Origin: Cyclobacteriaceae bacterium | GTDB taxonomy: Bacteria; Bacteroidota; Bacteroidia; Cytophagales; Cyclobacteriaceae | NCBI GenBank assembly: GCA_019638235.1 | Contig: JAHBUE010000004.1 | Location: 62,001 to 126,000, forward strand | DNA length: 64,000 nucleotides | Direction of reading: 5' to 3' | The notes under the pieces: generated by a model | The model's input: only the letters and a program-made list of their open reading frames with translations | What the model was told of the DNA's origin: nothing | Database searches by the model: none | In this document: positions 36,176 to 44,516 of the stretch, one piece after another | Layout of the letters: each line of letters opens with the position of its first letter | Position numbering within the stretch: position 1 is the first letter of the stretch | Translations under genes and position numbers: made by a program

Positions 36176-37537
36176 GTGAACCGAATATTTCTATACTTAG
36201 TTTTTATCCTGTTTGCTTGTAGCCCTCAACTCCAGTTGGTTGACACTCGCCCGGATTGGCTTACGGGCAAATTAAATGAACCGCGTTATTACATAGGTGT
36301 TGGACATAGCGCTAAAGACGGCAGTAATAATTACATACAATCAGCAAAAAAAAGCGCATTGGATGACCTCGTTTCGCAAATAAAAGTAACGGTTTCCAGT
36401 ACCTCTATTTTGAATGTTTTTGAGCAGGACAGGAAGGAGTTCCGCGAGCGATACGAACAGATTATACAAACCGATGTTGCCGATGAGATTGAAGAATTTG
36501 AGCAGGTTGGAGCCTATGAAGATGACCGCAACTATTGGGTTTACTACCGGTTGTCGAAAGAGCGGTATCGTCAGATAAAAGAACAGCAAAAAAGAAATGC
36601 CGTAACGCTTGCTACCGATTTTCTTCATAAAGCAAGAAAAGCCGAACAGGAGGGCGCCCGCCTCCAGGCAATCGGGTTTTATTTTCAGGCTTTCAGGAGT
36701 GTTGAGAAATACCTGGCAGAAGCGATTCCTGTAAAAATTGACGACCGCGAAGTTTTACTTACGAATGAAATCTACGCCTCTGTAAAAGCGCTGTTAGATA
36801 AAATTCAGCTCCAGGTTGAGCCTGCCGAAATGACCATTAACCGCAGGCTGAACCTGAACGCACAACCGGTTATGGTAAAGGCCATGTTTACAGACACGCG
36901 CCAGCCAGCCTCCAATTTTCCGCTTAGTGCAGCTTTTGAAAAAGGAGGAGGCGAGGTTTTTCCCAACTACATCACTGATGAAAACGGCTCGGCAAAAATT
37001 CTCATTAGCAAAATTGCTTCACGCGATTTTGAACAAACGGTAGTTGTTAAATTGAACCTGGATGCCATAAGCGGAACATCGGAATCTCCTGTGTATGAAC
37101 TGATAGCTTCTACATTAACTGCACCTTCGGCAAAAGCAATTTTAAAAGTACAGCGACCCGTAGTTTACCTTACCTCAACTGAAAAGTCGTTGGGCATACT
37201 TAAAAACAGTAACCAGATTTCCAACCGGCTAAAAAACCTGTTGACCAATGCGGGCTTTGAATTCTCAACAGATAGCAAAACAGCGGATTTGTTATTGGAG
37301 GTGCTATCCGACTCGGAAAAAGGGTCAATTTCAGGAAGCATTTATATCACTTTTCTTACCGGTGTGATACGGGTAGCGGAAGCAAAAGGAGGAAGGGTAA
37401 TTTATGCCACCACGCTCGACCGGATAAAGGGCTATGGCCTTGATTACGACCGTTCGAGCCAGGATGCCTATAGTAAGGCCATGGAAACCCTTGAAAAAGA
37501 GCGTATGACTGAACTATTAAACAACGTTTTACAATAA
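36176..37537 (+). CDS. LPP20-type lipoprotein, large paralogue
   Basis: 453 residues with a GTG start. The signal peptide ends in the lipobox LFAC (about Cys15). The N-terminal half has the LPP20 signature: RPDWL, then YYIGVGHSAK, then a helix with SAKKSALDDLVSQIKVTVSS. A helical TPR-like stretch (about 140-190) and a beta-rich middle follow. The C-terminal part (about 350-450) resembles CsgG/LpoB-like modules. It probably sits in the outer membrane or periplasm. The second LPP20-type gene follows after 68 bp. Function unknown. Confidence 0.75.
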   Translation: MNRIFLYLVFILFACSPQLQLVDTRPDWLTGKLNEPRYYIGVGHSAKDGSNNYIQSAKKSALDDLVSQIKVTVSSTSILNVFEQDRKEFRERYEQIIQTDVADEIEEFEQVGAYEDDRNYWVYYRLSKERYRQIKEQQKRNAVTLATDFLHKARKAEQEGARLQAIGFYFQAFRSVEKYLAEAIPVKIDDREVLLTNEIYASVKALLDKIQLQVEPAEMTINRRLNLNAQPVMVKAMFTDTRQPASNFPLSAAFEKGGGEVFPNYITDENGSAKILISKIASRDFEQTVVVKLNLDAISGTSESPVYELIASTLTAPSAKAILKVQRPVVYLTSTEKSLGILKNSNQISNRLKNLLTNAGFEFSTDSKTADLLLEVLSDSEKGSISGSIYITFLTGVIRVAEAKGGRVIYATTLDRIKGYGLDYDRSSQDAYSKAMETLEKERMTELLNNVLQ

Positions 37538-37605
37538 TATAGACGACTTTACCTAAATTGGTCTTAAAATTGTAAGTGTATATCGGAAACCAAAAATTGA
37601 AATAT

Positions 37606-38172
37606 ATGAAAAAGTTATCGTACTCAACCCTTGTATTATTCGCCCTGGCCGGTGTGCTGATGGTTGGCTGTAAGGGAAAAGAAAAATTGCAGAAAGGTGA
37701 AACCGAATTAAATATTCCCTGTTCAGGTTCGGATTACTTCACCAACAAGAACCACTTCCGGGCAAATTCGTTGGGCGAAAGCTCCGACCTGGTAGTATCC
37801 AAGAAAAAAGCAATGGACAACGCCCGTGCAGAACTGGCGGCCGCCATTGAATCGACTGTAAAAACTGTAACCGACAACTATGTTAACTCGCGCGAGTTTA
37901 ATAACCGAGAAGACCTGGAAGAACGTTTTGAGCAGTTGAACAGAACCATTGTAAACCAAACCTTGTCGGGTATTAAAATGATCTGCGAAAAGCAGGTACA
38001 AACCAAGCAGGGCGGGTACAGAACCTATGTAGCCATTGAGCTTTCTGCCAGCGATATTGTGCAGAAGTACAATGAAAACCTTTCAAAAGATGAACGCCTT
38101 AGAATTGACTACGATTACGAGAAATTTAAGGAAACATTTGATAAGGAAATGGACAAAATGGGCAACCGTTAA
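37606..38172 (+). CDS. LPP20-type lipoprotein, small paralogue
   Basis: 188 residues starting at ATG 37606. An upstream in-frame GTG at 37576 would only add residues before the signal peptide. The lipobox ends LMVGC (about Cys22). An LPP20-like core follows: SLGESSDLVVSKKKAMDNARAELAAAI, then a coiled-coil-prone stretch to GGYRTYVAIELSASDI. It parallels the N-terminal half of the gene before it, so the two may form a complex or have arisen by duplication (inference). A terminator follows 24 bp after the stop. Confidence 0.78.
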   Translation: MKKLSYSTLVLFALAGVLMVGCKGKEKLQKGETELNIPCSGSDYFTNKNHFRANSLGESSDLVVSKKKAMDNARAELAAAIESTVKTVTDNYVNSREFNNREDLEERFEQLNRTIVNQTLSGIKMICEKQVQTKQGGYRTYVAIELSASDIVQKYNENLSKDERLRIDYDYEKFKETFDKEMDKMGNR

Positions 38173-38196
38173 CGCGATCCTCTTAATAGAACTCCA

Positions 38197-38228
38197 AAAT
38201 CCCTCCGGCACACCGGGGGGATTTTTTT
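38197..38228 (+). terminator. Rho-independent terminator after the LPP20 pair
   Basis: The stem AATCCCTCCGG with CCGGGGGGATT has a CACA loop and is followed by a run of T. It ends the lipoprotein operon before the universal stress gene. Confidence 0.85.
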
Positions 38229-38306
38229 GAACCGGGTATAATCCGTTTACAGATGTTACAGATTGGTCGAAATGGGGTACGGTATGCTTCATTCGCCCGA
38301 AGACCG

Positions 38307-38320
38307 CTGATATAAATCAG
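38307..38320. promoter_or_regulatory. Fnr-like palindrome before the universal stress gene
   Basis: CTGATATAAATCAG contains TGAT-N4-ATCA, the Fnr core, 71-84 bp before the ATG at 38391. The -7 box expected 33 bp away is poor, so this is weaker than the sites at 20895 and 21787. Confidence 0.4.
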
Positions 38321-38390
38321 CCTTTGTTCGCCATATTTAGTTAGGTGGTTTCAGCGTTTTTCTGCAATTTTCAGTATAAAATTTTAACCC

Positions 38391-39215
38391 ATGCTGAATA
38401 TCCTCGTTCCCACCGATTTCTCCGACTTGTCGAAAGTTGCCATACGCTATGCCATTGCTATGGCCAAAAAAATGAACGGCAAGGTAACATTGCTCCATGT
38501 TGTTAATACAGCACAACACGCATCCGGTGCACGGTTAAGGCTGCGTTCATTAATTGACGAATTTGTGAAAATGGCCGAAAAAGATTTTAAGCCTGTTTTG
38601 GCGGAAGCCAACAAAGCCAATAAAGGAGGCAAGCCGATCAGGCATGCTATTGAACTTGGGCCTTCTTTTGTTGATGTGGTGAGCAGGTTTGCAAAAAAAT
38701 CCAAAGCCAGCCTGATTATAACGGGCACGCATGGCGCCTCGGGGTTAAAGAAAGTGGTGATGGGGAGCAACACGGCATCGCTGCTGGAAGCCAGCAACAT
38801 TCCTGTACTGGCCATACCGGCTACCAGTTCGTTCAAAAAAATAAAATTGGTTGTGTATGCTACCGATTTATTGAATGCTGCTAAAGAATTTAAAACCCTG
38901 TTGTCTGTTGTTGGCAAAGAGAAGCCGTTAATTCACATTGTTCATGTAACAACCGACAAGGAAGCTGCCACAGTTGCTGAAAGTAAACTTGATAAAATGG
39001 TAATCAAGTCTAAATACAAGAATGTGGTGGTGCGTGTGCTGGTAAATGAAAATACACCGTTGGCTATCAACAACTATATAAAGAAAGTAAAAGTGGACGT
39101 GCTCACCATGTTCCCGCACAAGCACAGCTTCTTTGAAAAATTGTTCAACCGAAGCGTAACAAAACAGTTGAGTTTCCTGAACAGCGCTCCGTTGCTTGCG
39201 TATAAGAGCAAGTAA
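38391..39215 (+). CDS. Universal stress protein, two-domain
   Basis: 274 residues with two Usp units. The first (1-145) has the canonical start NILVPTDFSDLSKVAIRYAI and the ATP-loop IITGTHGASGLKKVVMGSN. The second (about 150-274) is degenerate, with FEKLFNRSVTKQLSF in place of a clear G-2x-G-9x-G loop. Such proteins help survival under starvation, oxygen limitation or toxic stress. The Fnr-like palindrome upstream agrees with an oxygen or redox response. Confidence 0.92.
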   Translation: MLNILVPTDFSDLSKVAIRYAIAMAKKMNGKVTLLHVVNTAQHASGARLRLRSLIDEFVKMAEKDFKPVLAEANKANKGGKPIRHAIELGPSFVDVVSRFAKKSKASLIITGTHGASGLKKVVMGSNTASLLEASNIPVLAIPATSSFKKIKLVVYATDLLNAAKEFKTLLSVVGKEKPLIHIVHVTTDKEAATVAESKLDKMVIKSKYKNVVVRVLVNENTPLAINNYIKKVKVDVLTMFPHKHSFFEKLFNRSVTKQLSFLNSAPLLAYKSK

Positions 39216-39243
39216 TCGGCAACCTTAGACAACTGTGCAAACC

Positions 39244-39651
39244 TTAAAGTTTAGGAACAATTATCGGACAGTTATCATAAGGGGCAGACGGATTACAAGA
39301 CGACTCTTGACAGCTTTTCAGACCATTTAACATTAACGTACGGACATTTATTAGTTCCTGTATTTTTTCGTCAATCCGTTTGACCTTATTTTCAATTTTA
39401 TCGGACATATTATTGCAGGTAGCCTCGTTGACATCTATCATATCCAGCACCTCAGACACTTCATTGAGCGTAAATCCAAAACTCTTTATCAGCTTTATGG
39501 ACATAAGCCGTTGTAGTGTTTCTTCCGAATACTCCTTATAGTTGTTATACCGCCTTTCTTTCTTGCCGACAGCTATTAAGCCGTGTTTTTCGTAGAAGCG
39601 AATGGTATCCCTTGACAACCCGCAACGACTTGATAATTCGCCTATTAGCAT
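39244..39651 (-). CDS. MerR-family thiophilic-metal sensor (ZntR/MerR-like)
   Basis: About 135 residues starting at MLIGELSSRCGLSRDTIRFYEKHGLI, the classic MerR HTH. A longer frame to 39702 begins with GTG inside the operator palindrome, so ATG 39651 is preferred. After the dimer helix come Cys79, Cys114, Cys119 and Cys128. Cys79 and Cys114 fall at the ZntR positions, and C119-x8-C128 resembles the MerR/ZntR metal loop that ends in CPII. This predicts sensing of a soft divalent metal (Zn, Cd, Pb or Hg). It is divergent from the two Cys-rich genes it probably controls. Confidence 0.88.
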   Translation of the reverse strand: MLIGELSSRCGLSRDTIRFYEKHGLIAVGKKERRYNNYKEYSEETLQRLMSIKLIKSFGFTLNEVSEVLDMIDVNEATCNNMSDKIENKVKRIDEKIQELINVRTLMLNGLKSCQESSCNPSAPYDNCPIIVPKL

Positions 39652-39680
39652 ACCTTTTGGAATTTTCTTTGACTTTTCCC

Positions 39681-39714
39681 TTGACCGTGGACTATACTCC
39701 ACAGTTTACTTTTG
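39681..39714 (+). promoter_or_regulatory. MerR-type operator-promoter of the Cys-rich genes
   Basis: TTGACC (39681-39686) is followed by the dyad GTGGA-CTATAC-TCCAC (39687-39702) and TACTTTTG (39707-39714), an exact TAnnTTTG box. The 20-bp gap between TTGACC and the box, filled by a dyad, is the over-long spacer of MerR-activated promoters. The ATG of the first Cys-rich gene is 26 bp further on. Confidence 0.72.
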
Positions 39715-39740
39715 CAAATGTAATCAAATAGCAAACCGAA

Positions 39741-40151
39741 ATGACAACAGAAAACGAGACCTGCCCTAAATGTGGCAGAAACTCTTGCGACACCAGTTGC
39801 AACACCGAAAACACTTCTTTAGGAGGTATTACCGATGACCATTGCTCTGAAAAATCGTTGGAGCAAACGCTACAAGAAGCTGAAGCATTTAAAGAAATGA
39901 ATGCCTTCAAAAAAATAACAGCAGTAAAGGAATTAGAAACAGGTTACGAGTTTGTTTATGAAAACGCAAGTAAGGATTTGCAGTTGGAGTTAACCGACTT
40001 TTTGAAATTAGATTTAAAGTGCTGTCCTACATACGACTATGCTTTTATAGTAAGTGCCAAAACAAGAACAATTCAATATCAACGCTTTGGGTCTGCACAG
40101 GTTAAAGCTGAATTGAAAGAATATCTACAAATAGTTGGGCTTTTAAAATAA
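39741..40151 (+). CDS. Cys-rich soluble protein of unknown function (putative metal binding)
   Basis: 136 residues. At the N-terminus is a cluster C8-x2-C11-x4-C16-x3-C20 (CPKCGRNSCDTSC), then C35. The C-terminal domain (about 50-136) has ELETGYEF, then a CC pair at 94-95 (KCCPTYDYAF) and FGSAQVKAELKEYL. The next gene repeats both the cysteine cluster (with the same spacing) and this domain. No signal peptide is seen. With a MerR-type thiol sensor alongside, binding or buffering of a soft metal, or transfer to the membrane-bound partner, is the best guess. I do not recognise a named family. Confidence 0.8.
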   Translation: MTTENETCPKCGRNSCDTSCNTENTSLGGITDDHCSEKSLEQTLQEAEAFKEMNAFKKITAVKELETGYEFVYENASKDLQLELTDFLKLDLKCCPTYDYAFIVSAKTRTIQYQRFGSAQVKAELKEYLQIVGLLK

Positions 40152-40156
40152 TTGCA

Positions 40157-40690
40157 ATGACAAAGAAAATGATAATCGGAATTTCGGTAGTTGTAATAGC
40201 TGTATTGGCTTTCTTCTGCTTTTTTGAGCAAACCATTTGCAAAAGTGTCAATTGTAAAACAACCGCAAAGTCGGACATCACTCAAACAGCAGCTTGTGGC
40301 AGTTGTGGAAAAAACTCCTGCGACAAAGGTTGCTCATCTAATCCTGATGATATAACCGATTTGAAAGCATTAGTTCCTTCGTGCAATCTTTCCAGCAAGG
40401 AAATGTCGGAAAGAAAAGAATTTCTTCAGGCTACAATGGCAAAAAAAATAGCTAAGGTTGAAGAACTTGAAACAGGTTACGACTTGACTTTTCAAGAATC
40501 AATTGAATATTCTCAAGAACTTTTGGAGTTTATCAATTTTGAAAGAAAATGTTGTTCTAATTTTAGTTTTGCTTTAATTTTTGAACCTAACAATAGAGCA
40601 ACTCACTTACAAATGTATGGTTCTAAAGAAATCAAAGAGGAACTAAAAGATGGTTTTATTGAACTTGGCTTCCTGAAACAACCGAAATAA
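40157..40690 (+). CDS. Membrane-anchored Cys-rich paralogue (putative metal binding)
   Basis: 177 residues with an N-terminal membrane helix (about 5-24) and Cys21, Cys28 and Cys33 around or after it. It then has the same cluster as the previous gene, C47-x2-C50-x4-C55-x3-C59 (CGSCGKNSCDKGC), Cys76, and the same C-terminal domain with ELETGYDLTF, CC at 132-133 and YGSKEIKEELKDG. It is the anchored copy of its neighbour, 5 bp downstream in the same transcript. The module is more AT-rich than surrounding genes. Function unknown; a role in metal handling is inferred from the regulator. Confidence 0.8.
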   Translation: MTKKMIIGISVVVIAVLAFFCFFEQTICKSVNCKTTAKSDITQTAACGSCGKNSCDKGCSSNPDDITDLKALVPSCNLSSKEMSERKEFLQATMAKKIAKVEELETGYDLTFQESIEYSQELLEFINFERKCCSNFSFALIFEPNNRATHLQMYGSKEIKEELKDGFIELGFLKQPK

Positions 40691-40694
40691 GAAA

Positions 40695-40760
40695 CCTGCC
40701 TGCACGTAGTCACTTGCCTTTGCTGAAGCTTTAGCGCAAGCAGGCTTCGGAAAAGGCAGG
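40695..40760. repeat. Imperfect palindrome closing the metal module
   Basis: Arms GCCTTTGCTGAAGC (40716-40729) and GCTTCGGAAAAGGC (40744-40757) match at 12 of 14 positions. The outer arms CCTGCC and GGCAGG enclose them. It may terminate the Cys-rich operon or mark an acquired segment. Confidence 0.5.
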
Positions 40761-40811
40761 GCTATAAAGCAGTTTTTTGAAATCCCTTTACTATATCCTC
40801 AAGTAATCCAC

Positions 40812-42251
40812 TTAAAATTCGGCATTGCCGGGAAAACGCGGGAACGGAATAACATCGCGAATGTTGGTCATGCCGGTAACAAACTGGATGAGCCGTTCAA
40901 AGCCCAGCCCAAAGCCGCTATGTGGCGCAGAACCGAATTTTCGTAACTCTAAGTACCACCACAGCTCTTTTTCCGGTAAGCCAAGCTCCTGAACGCGGCT
41001 TAAAAGTTTATCGTAATTCTCCTCACGTTGCGAGCCACCAATAATTTCGCCAATGCCGGGAAACAAAACATCCATAGCACGAACGGTTTTGTTTTCCGTT
41101 TCGTTGTTTTGCTTCATGTAAAAGGCTTTGATAGCTGCCGGGTAGTTGTAAAGAATTACCGGCTTCTTAAAATGCTTTTCAACTAAATAGCGTTCATGCT
41201 CCGATTGTAAGTCAACACCCCATTTATCAACAAGGTATTGAAACTTCTTTTTCTTGTTTGGATTGGAGTTCTTTAAAATATCAATCGCTTCGGTGTACGA
41301 CAATCGTTGAAAATCATTTTCGGTAATGAATTTTAGCCGGTCAATCAGGCCCAATTCACTGCGCTGGTCTTGCGGTTTGGTTGCCTCTTCATCTTGTGCG
41401 CGTTTATCTAAAAATTGCAAATCATCGGCACAGTTTTCCAATGCATATTTTCCCAGGTATTGCAAAAACTCCTGGGCTAAGGCCATGTTATCTTCCAAGT
41501 CGTAGAAGGCCATTTCCGGCTCAATCATCCAAAACTCGGCTAAGTGGCGTGTGGTGTTTGAATTTTCGGCACGGAAAGTAGGGCCAAACGTATAAATGTC
41601 GCCCAACGCCAGGGCATAGGTTTCGCCTTCCAATTGGCCAGACACCGTAAGGTTTGTTTCGCGCCCGAAGAAGTCTTCCTTATAATCAATATTTCCCTGT
41701 TCGTCTTTTGGCGGGTTATTCAAATCCAGCGTAGTTACCCTGAACATTGCGCCAGCGCCTTCCGCATCAGACCCGGTAATAACAGGCGTGTGTATGTAGA
41801 AAAAGCCCTTGTCGTTAAAAAACTTATGAACGGCAAAAGCCATAGCATGACGAACACGCATAACCGCGCTTAACGTATTGGTGCGGCCACGCAGGTGGGC
41901 TATTTCCCGTAAAAATTCAAGCGAGTGCTTTTTAGGCTGGAGCGGATATTTTTCAGGGTCGCTGTCGCCTACTATTTCGAGGGCGCTCACCTTCACCTCA
42001 ACCGTTTGGCCTTTGGCAGGGGAGGGAACCAACTCCCCGGTAACGGAAAGACACGCCCCGGTTGTAATGCGTTTCAGGGTACCTTCATCAACGGAGTTCA
42101 GCGCTACCACTGCTTGCAGGTTCTGAATGGTCGAGCCGTCATTAAGGGAAATAAACTGGTTGTTGCGGAAGGTTCTTACCCAGCCGTTAACCGTAATCGT
42201 TTGCCCCCGGGCCTCAGTAACGAGCAATTCCTTTATCTTGGTGCGCTTCAT
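40812..42251 (-). CDS. asnS: Asparaginyl-tRNA synthetase
   Basis: 479 residues. The N-terminal OB anticodon-binding domain begins [21 protein letters not shown]. The class II catalytic core follows, with motif 2 in [24 protein letters not shown] and motif 3 in [11 protein letters not shown]. It charges tRNA-Asn with asparagine, so this organism should not depend solely on tRNA-dependent amidation for Asn-tRNA. It converges with the Cys-rich genes and is divergent from rpoN. Confidence 0.96.
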   Translation of the reverse strand: MKRTKIKELLVTEARGQTITVNGWVRTFRNNQFISLNDGSTIQNLQAVVALNSVDEGTLKRITTGACLSVTGELVPSPAKGQTVEVKVSALEIVGDSDPEKYPLQPKKHSLEFLREIAHLRGRTNTLSAVMRVRHAMAFAVHKFFNDKGFFYIHTPVITGSDAEGAGAMFRVTTLDLNNPPKDEQGNIDYKEDFFGRETNLTVSGQLEGETYALALGDIYTFGPTFRAENSNTTRHLAEFWMIEPEMAFYDLEDNMALAQEFLQYLGKYALENCADDLQFLDKRAQDEEATKPQDQRSELGLIDRLKFITENDFQRLSYTEAIDILKNSNPNKKKKFQYLVDKWGVDLQSEHERYLVEKHFKKPVILYNYPAAIKAFYMKQNNETENKTVRAMDVLFPGIGEIIGGSQREENYDKLLSRVQELGLPEKELWWYLELRKFGSAPHSGFGLGFERLIQFVTGMTNIRDVIPFPRFPGNAEF

Positions 42252-42372
42252 ATCTTAAAAATTGAATGAGGCGCAAAAAACGGCATTTTGTAAGTTTTAT
42301 CAAAAGGGGGCAGGGCAATTGTTCGGGCAGGGGCTACCCCATACATTTATTTTAAGGTACAAGCCGAATTGA

Positions 42373-42380
42373 TAAATTTG
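42373..42380 (+). promoter_or_regulatory. Candidate -7 box of rpoN
   Basis: TAAATTTG fits TAnnTTTG exactly and lies 38 bp before the rpoN ATG. A TTTA near 42350 is the only -33 candidate. Confidence 0.45.
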
Positions 42381-42417
42381 TGAACAGATGAATTGACATC
42401 GGAAACAGAAAAGGTTC

Positions 42418-43875
42418 ATGCAGAAATTAGGGTTAAATCAATCGTTACAACAAAAGCTGTCGCCACAGCAGATTCAGTTCATCAAATTGCTCCAGGTGCC
42501 TACGGCCGAGCTGGAGAGCCGTATTGAGGAGGAACTTGAAGTAAACCCTGCACTGGAAGAGGGGGAGGATGAACAGCCGGAAGACCGTTCGGAAAACAAC
42601 GAGGAAGAATACCAGGAAACATCGGGTAGTGAAGATGAGGTGGACATTGCCGACTACCTGCGCGATGATGACTATAACAGCTACAAAACCCAGAGCGATG
42701 GCGGAGGCGATGATGATGACGACCGCGAAATGCCTATCCCGATGGGAACTTCGTTGCATGAACAACTAACAACCCAGTTGGGGTATCTCGGCCTGAACGA
42801 ACATGAGGAGGCTATCGGTAAGCAATTAGTCGGGAGCATTGAGGCGGATGGATACATCCGCAGAGAACTTGAGGCTATTGTAAACGATTTGGCTTTTTCT
42901 CAAGGCATAGAAACCACACTTGAAGAAGTTGAGCGGATACTTAAAAAAATACAGTCGTTTGACCCGCCCGGTATTGCCGCCCGCAATTTGCAGGAATGTT
43001 TGTTGCTTCAATTAGAACGCATGGATAACGGACACGATATTGACGTGGCAGTTGCAAAGCAGATACTCACCGAATGTTTTGATGAGTTTACTAAAAAGCA
43101 TTACCAGAAAATACAAAAGAAGCTGGGCACCGAAGATGAAGAGTTTGTGCGCGATGCTGTTGAGTTGATTGTGCGTCTTAACCCGAAACCGGGTAGCGGC
43201 AGTTCGGCAGGCATGATAAAAAACCAGGTGGTAATTCCTGATTATATTCTTACCAATAACAACGGTAAACTTGAGTTGGCGCTTAATTCGCGCAATGCGC
43301 CAGAGCTTCGCATCAGCAGGTCGTACACCGAAATGTTTAAGGCGTATGACAAAGGCGATAAGAAAGACAAGAAACTGAAAGAGGCCGTTACATTTGTGAA
43401 ACAAAAATTAGATGCCGCCAAGTGGTTTATTGATGCGATAAAGCAACGCCAGCAAACGCTGTTGAAAACCATGAAGGCCATTGTTGATTTTCAATACGAC
43501 TTTTTCCAGGAGGGCGATGAAACGAAACTCAAGCCGATGATTCTGAAAGATATTGCGCAGATGATTGGCATGGATATTTCTACAGTATCGCGGGTGGCCA
43601 GCAGCAAGTATGTGCAAACCGACTTTGGTATTTACCCGCTCAAATATTTCTTTTCGGAAGGTATTACAACCGATAGCGGTGAAGAAGTGAGCAGCCGCGA
43701 GGTAAAGAAAATCATCCAGGATATTATTGATGGCGAAGACAAGAACAAACCTTTTTCGGATGATAAGCTCGAAAAGATTTTAAATGAAAAGGGATACAAC
43801 ATTGCCCGCAGAACGGTAGCCAAATACCGTGAGCAACTAAATATTCCGGTGGCCCGTTTACGAAAGGAATTGTAG
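42418..43875 (+). CDS. rpoN: RNA polymerase sigma-54 factor
   Basis: 485 residues. The Gln/Leu-rich activator-interacting region I is LNQSLQQKLSPQQIQFIKLLQ. A very acidic region II follows (about 45-105). The core-binding domain and HTH come next (KDIAQMIGMDISTVSRVASSKYVQT). The RpoN box near the C-terminus is ARRTVAKYREQ, which reads the -24 element. It directs enhancer-dependent promoters. Its stop overlaps the GTG start of the next gene by one base. Confidence 0.96.
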   Translation: MQKLGLNQSLQQKLSPQQIQFIKLLQVPTAELESRIEEELEVNPALEEGEDEQPEDRSENNEEEYQETSGSEDEVDIADYLRDDDYNSYKTQSDGGGDDDDDREMPIPMGTSLHEQLTTQLGYLGLNEHEEAIGKQLVGSIEADGYIRRELEAIVNDLAFSQGIETTLEEVERILKKIQSFDPPGIAARNLQECLLLQLERMDNGHDIDVAVAKQILTECFDEFTKKHYQKIQKKLGTEDEEFVRDAVELIVRLNPKPGSGSSAGMIKNQVVIPDYILTNNNGKLELALNSRNAPELRISRSYTEMFKAYDKGDKKDKKLKEAVTFVKQKLDAAKWFIDAIKQRQQTLLKTMKAIVDFQYDFFQEGDETKLKPMILKDIAQMIGMDISTVSRVASSKYVQTDFGIYPLKYFFSEGITTDSGEEVSSREVKKIIQDIIDGEDKNKPFSDDKLEKILNEKGYNIARRTVAKYREQLNIPVARLRKEL

Positions 43876-44501
43876 TGAATACCGTATTGGCCCGTATTAT
43901 ATCCATTGTCTTTCATCCGTTGTTGATAACAACCTACCTGTTTGCGTTGTTGGCGTTTATGTTTCCGGCTTCGCTCTATCCCATTACGCCCGGCTCGCGT
44001 AATTCTTTTATAGTGTCAGTATTCCTGATAACGTTTTTGCTTCCGGTAATTAACATCTGGTTATTCAAATTGCTTGGTGTTGTTAAAAGTATGACAATGG
44101 AAGACCGGGCAGATCGCGTTAAGCCTTTCTTGCTTATTACTGTAATATATGGTGTGTTGACCTGGATGCTTTATGCAAGGAGTAATTTCTCGATTGGCGA
44201 TAACCTGTTTAACCTGTTGCTGATTATTGATGCGCTGATTTTGTTTTCGTTCATTATAACACTTTTCTACAAGGCCAGTGTGCATAGCATAGGTATCTGG
44301 GGCGCTATTGGTATTCTGTTGCCGCTCAATAGGGTTATTGAAGATCACTCAATCTTCATTGCTACCTTAGTGGCGTTGGTGTTGGCAGGCTTGGTTATGT
44401 CGGCACGGTTGCAGCTTAATGCCCACACGCCACGCGAAGTTCTGGTGGGTGCATTGGCAGGTTTTTCAATTGGCTTTTTTGGTATGTTAATTTTGTTTTG
44501 A
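43875..44501 (+). CDS. PAP2-like membrane protein
   Basis: 208 residues with about six membrane helices. SVHSIGIWGAIG and ARLQLNAHTPREVLVGALAGF recall the PSGH and SRxxxxxHxxxD motifs of PAP2 phosphatases, but the usual catalytic residues are only partly kept, so activity is doubtful. It starts with GTG overlapping the rpoN stop (TAGTG), giving translational coupling to sigma-54. It may handle lipid or undecaprenyl phosphate (weak inference). Confidence 0.72.
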   Translation: MNTVLARIISIVFHPLLITTYLFALLAFMFPASLYPITPGSRNSFIVSVFLITFLLPVINIWLFKLLGVVKSMTMEDRADRVKPFLLITVIYGVLTWMLYARSNFSIGDNLFNLLLIIDALILFSFIITLFYKASVHSIGIWGAIGILLPLNRVIEDHSIFIATLVALVLAGLVMSARLQLNAHTPREVLVGALAGFSIGFFGMLILF

Positions 44502-44516
44502 TTAAACGATACGAGT

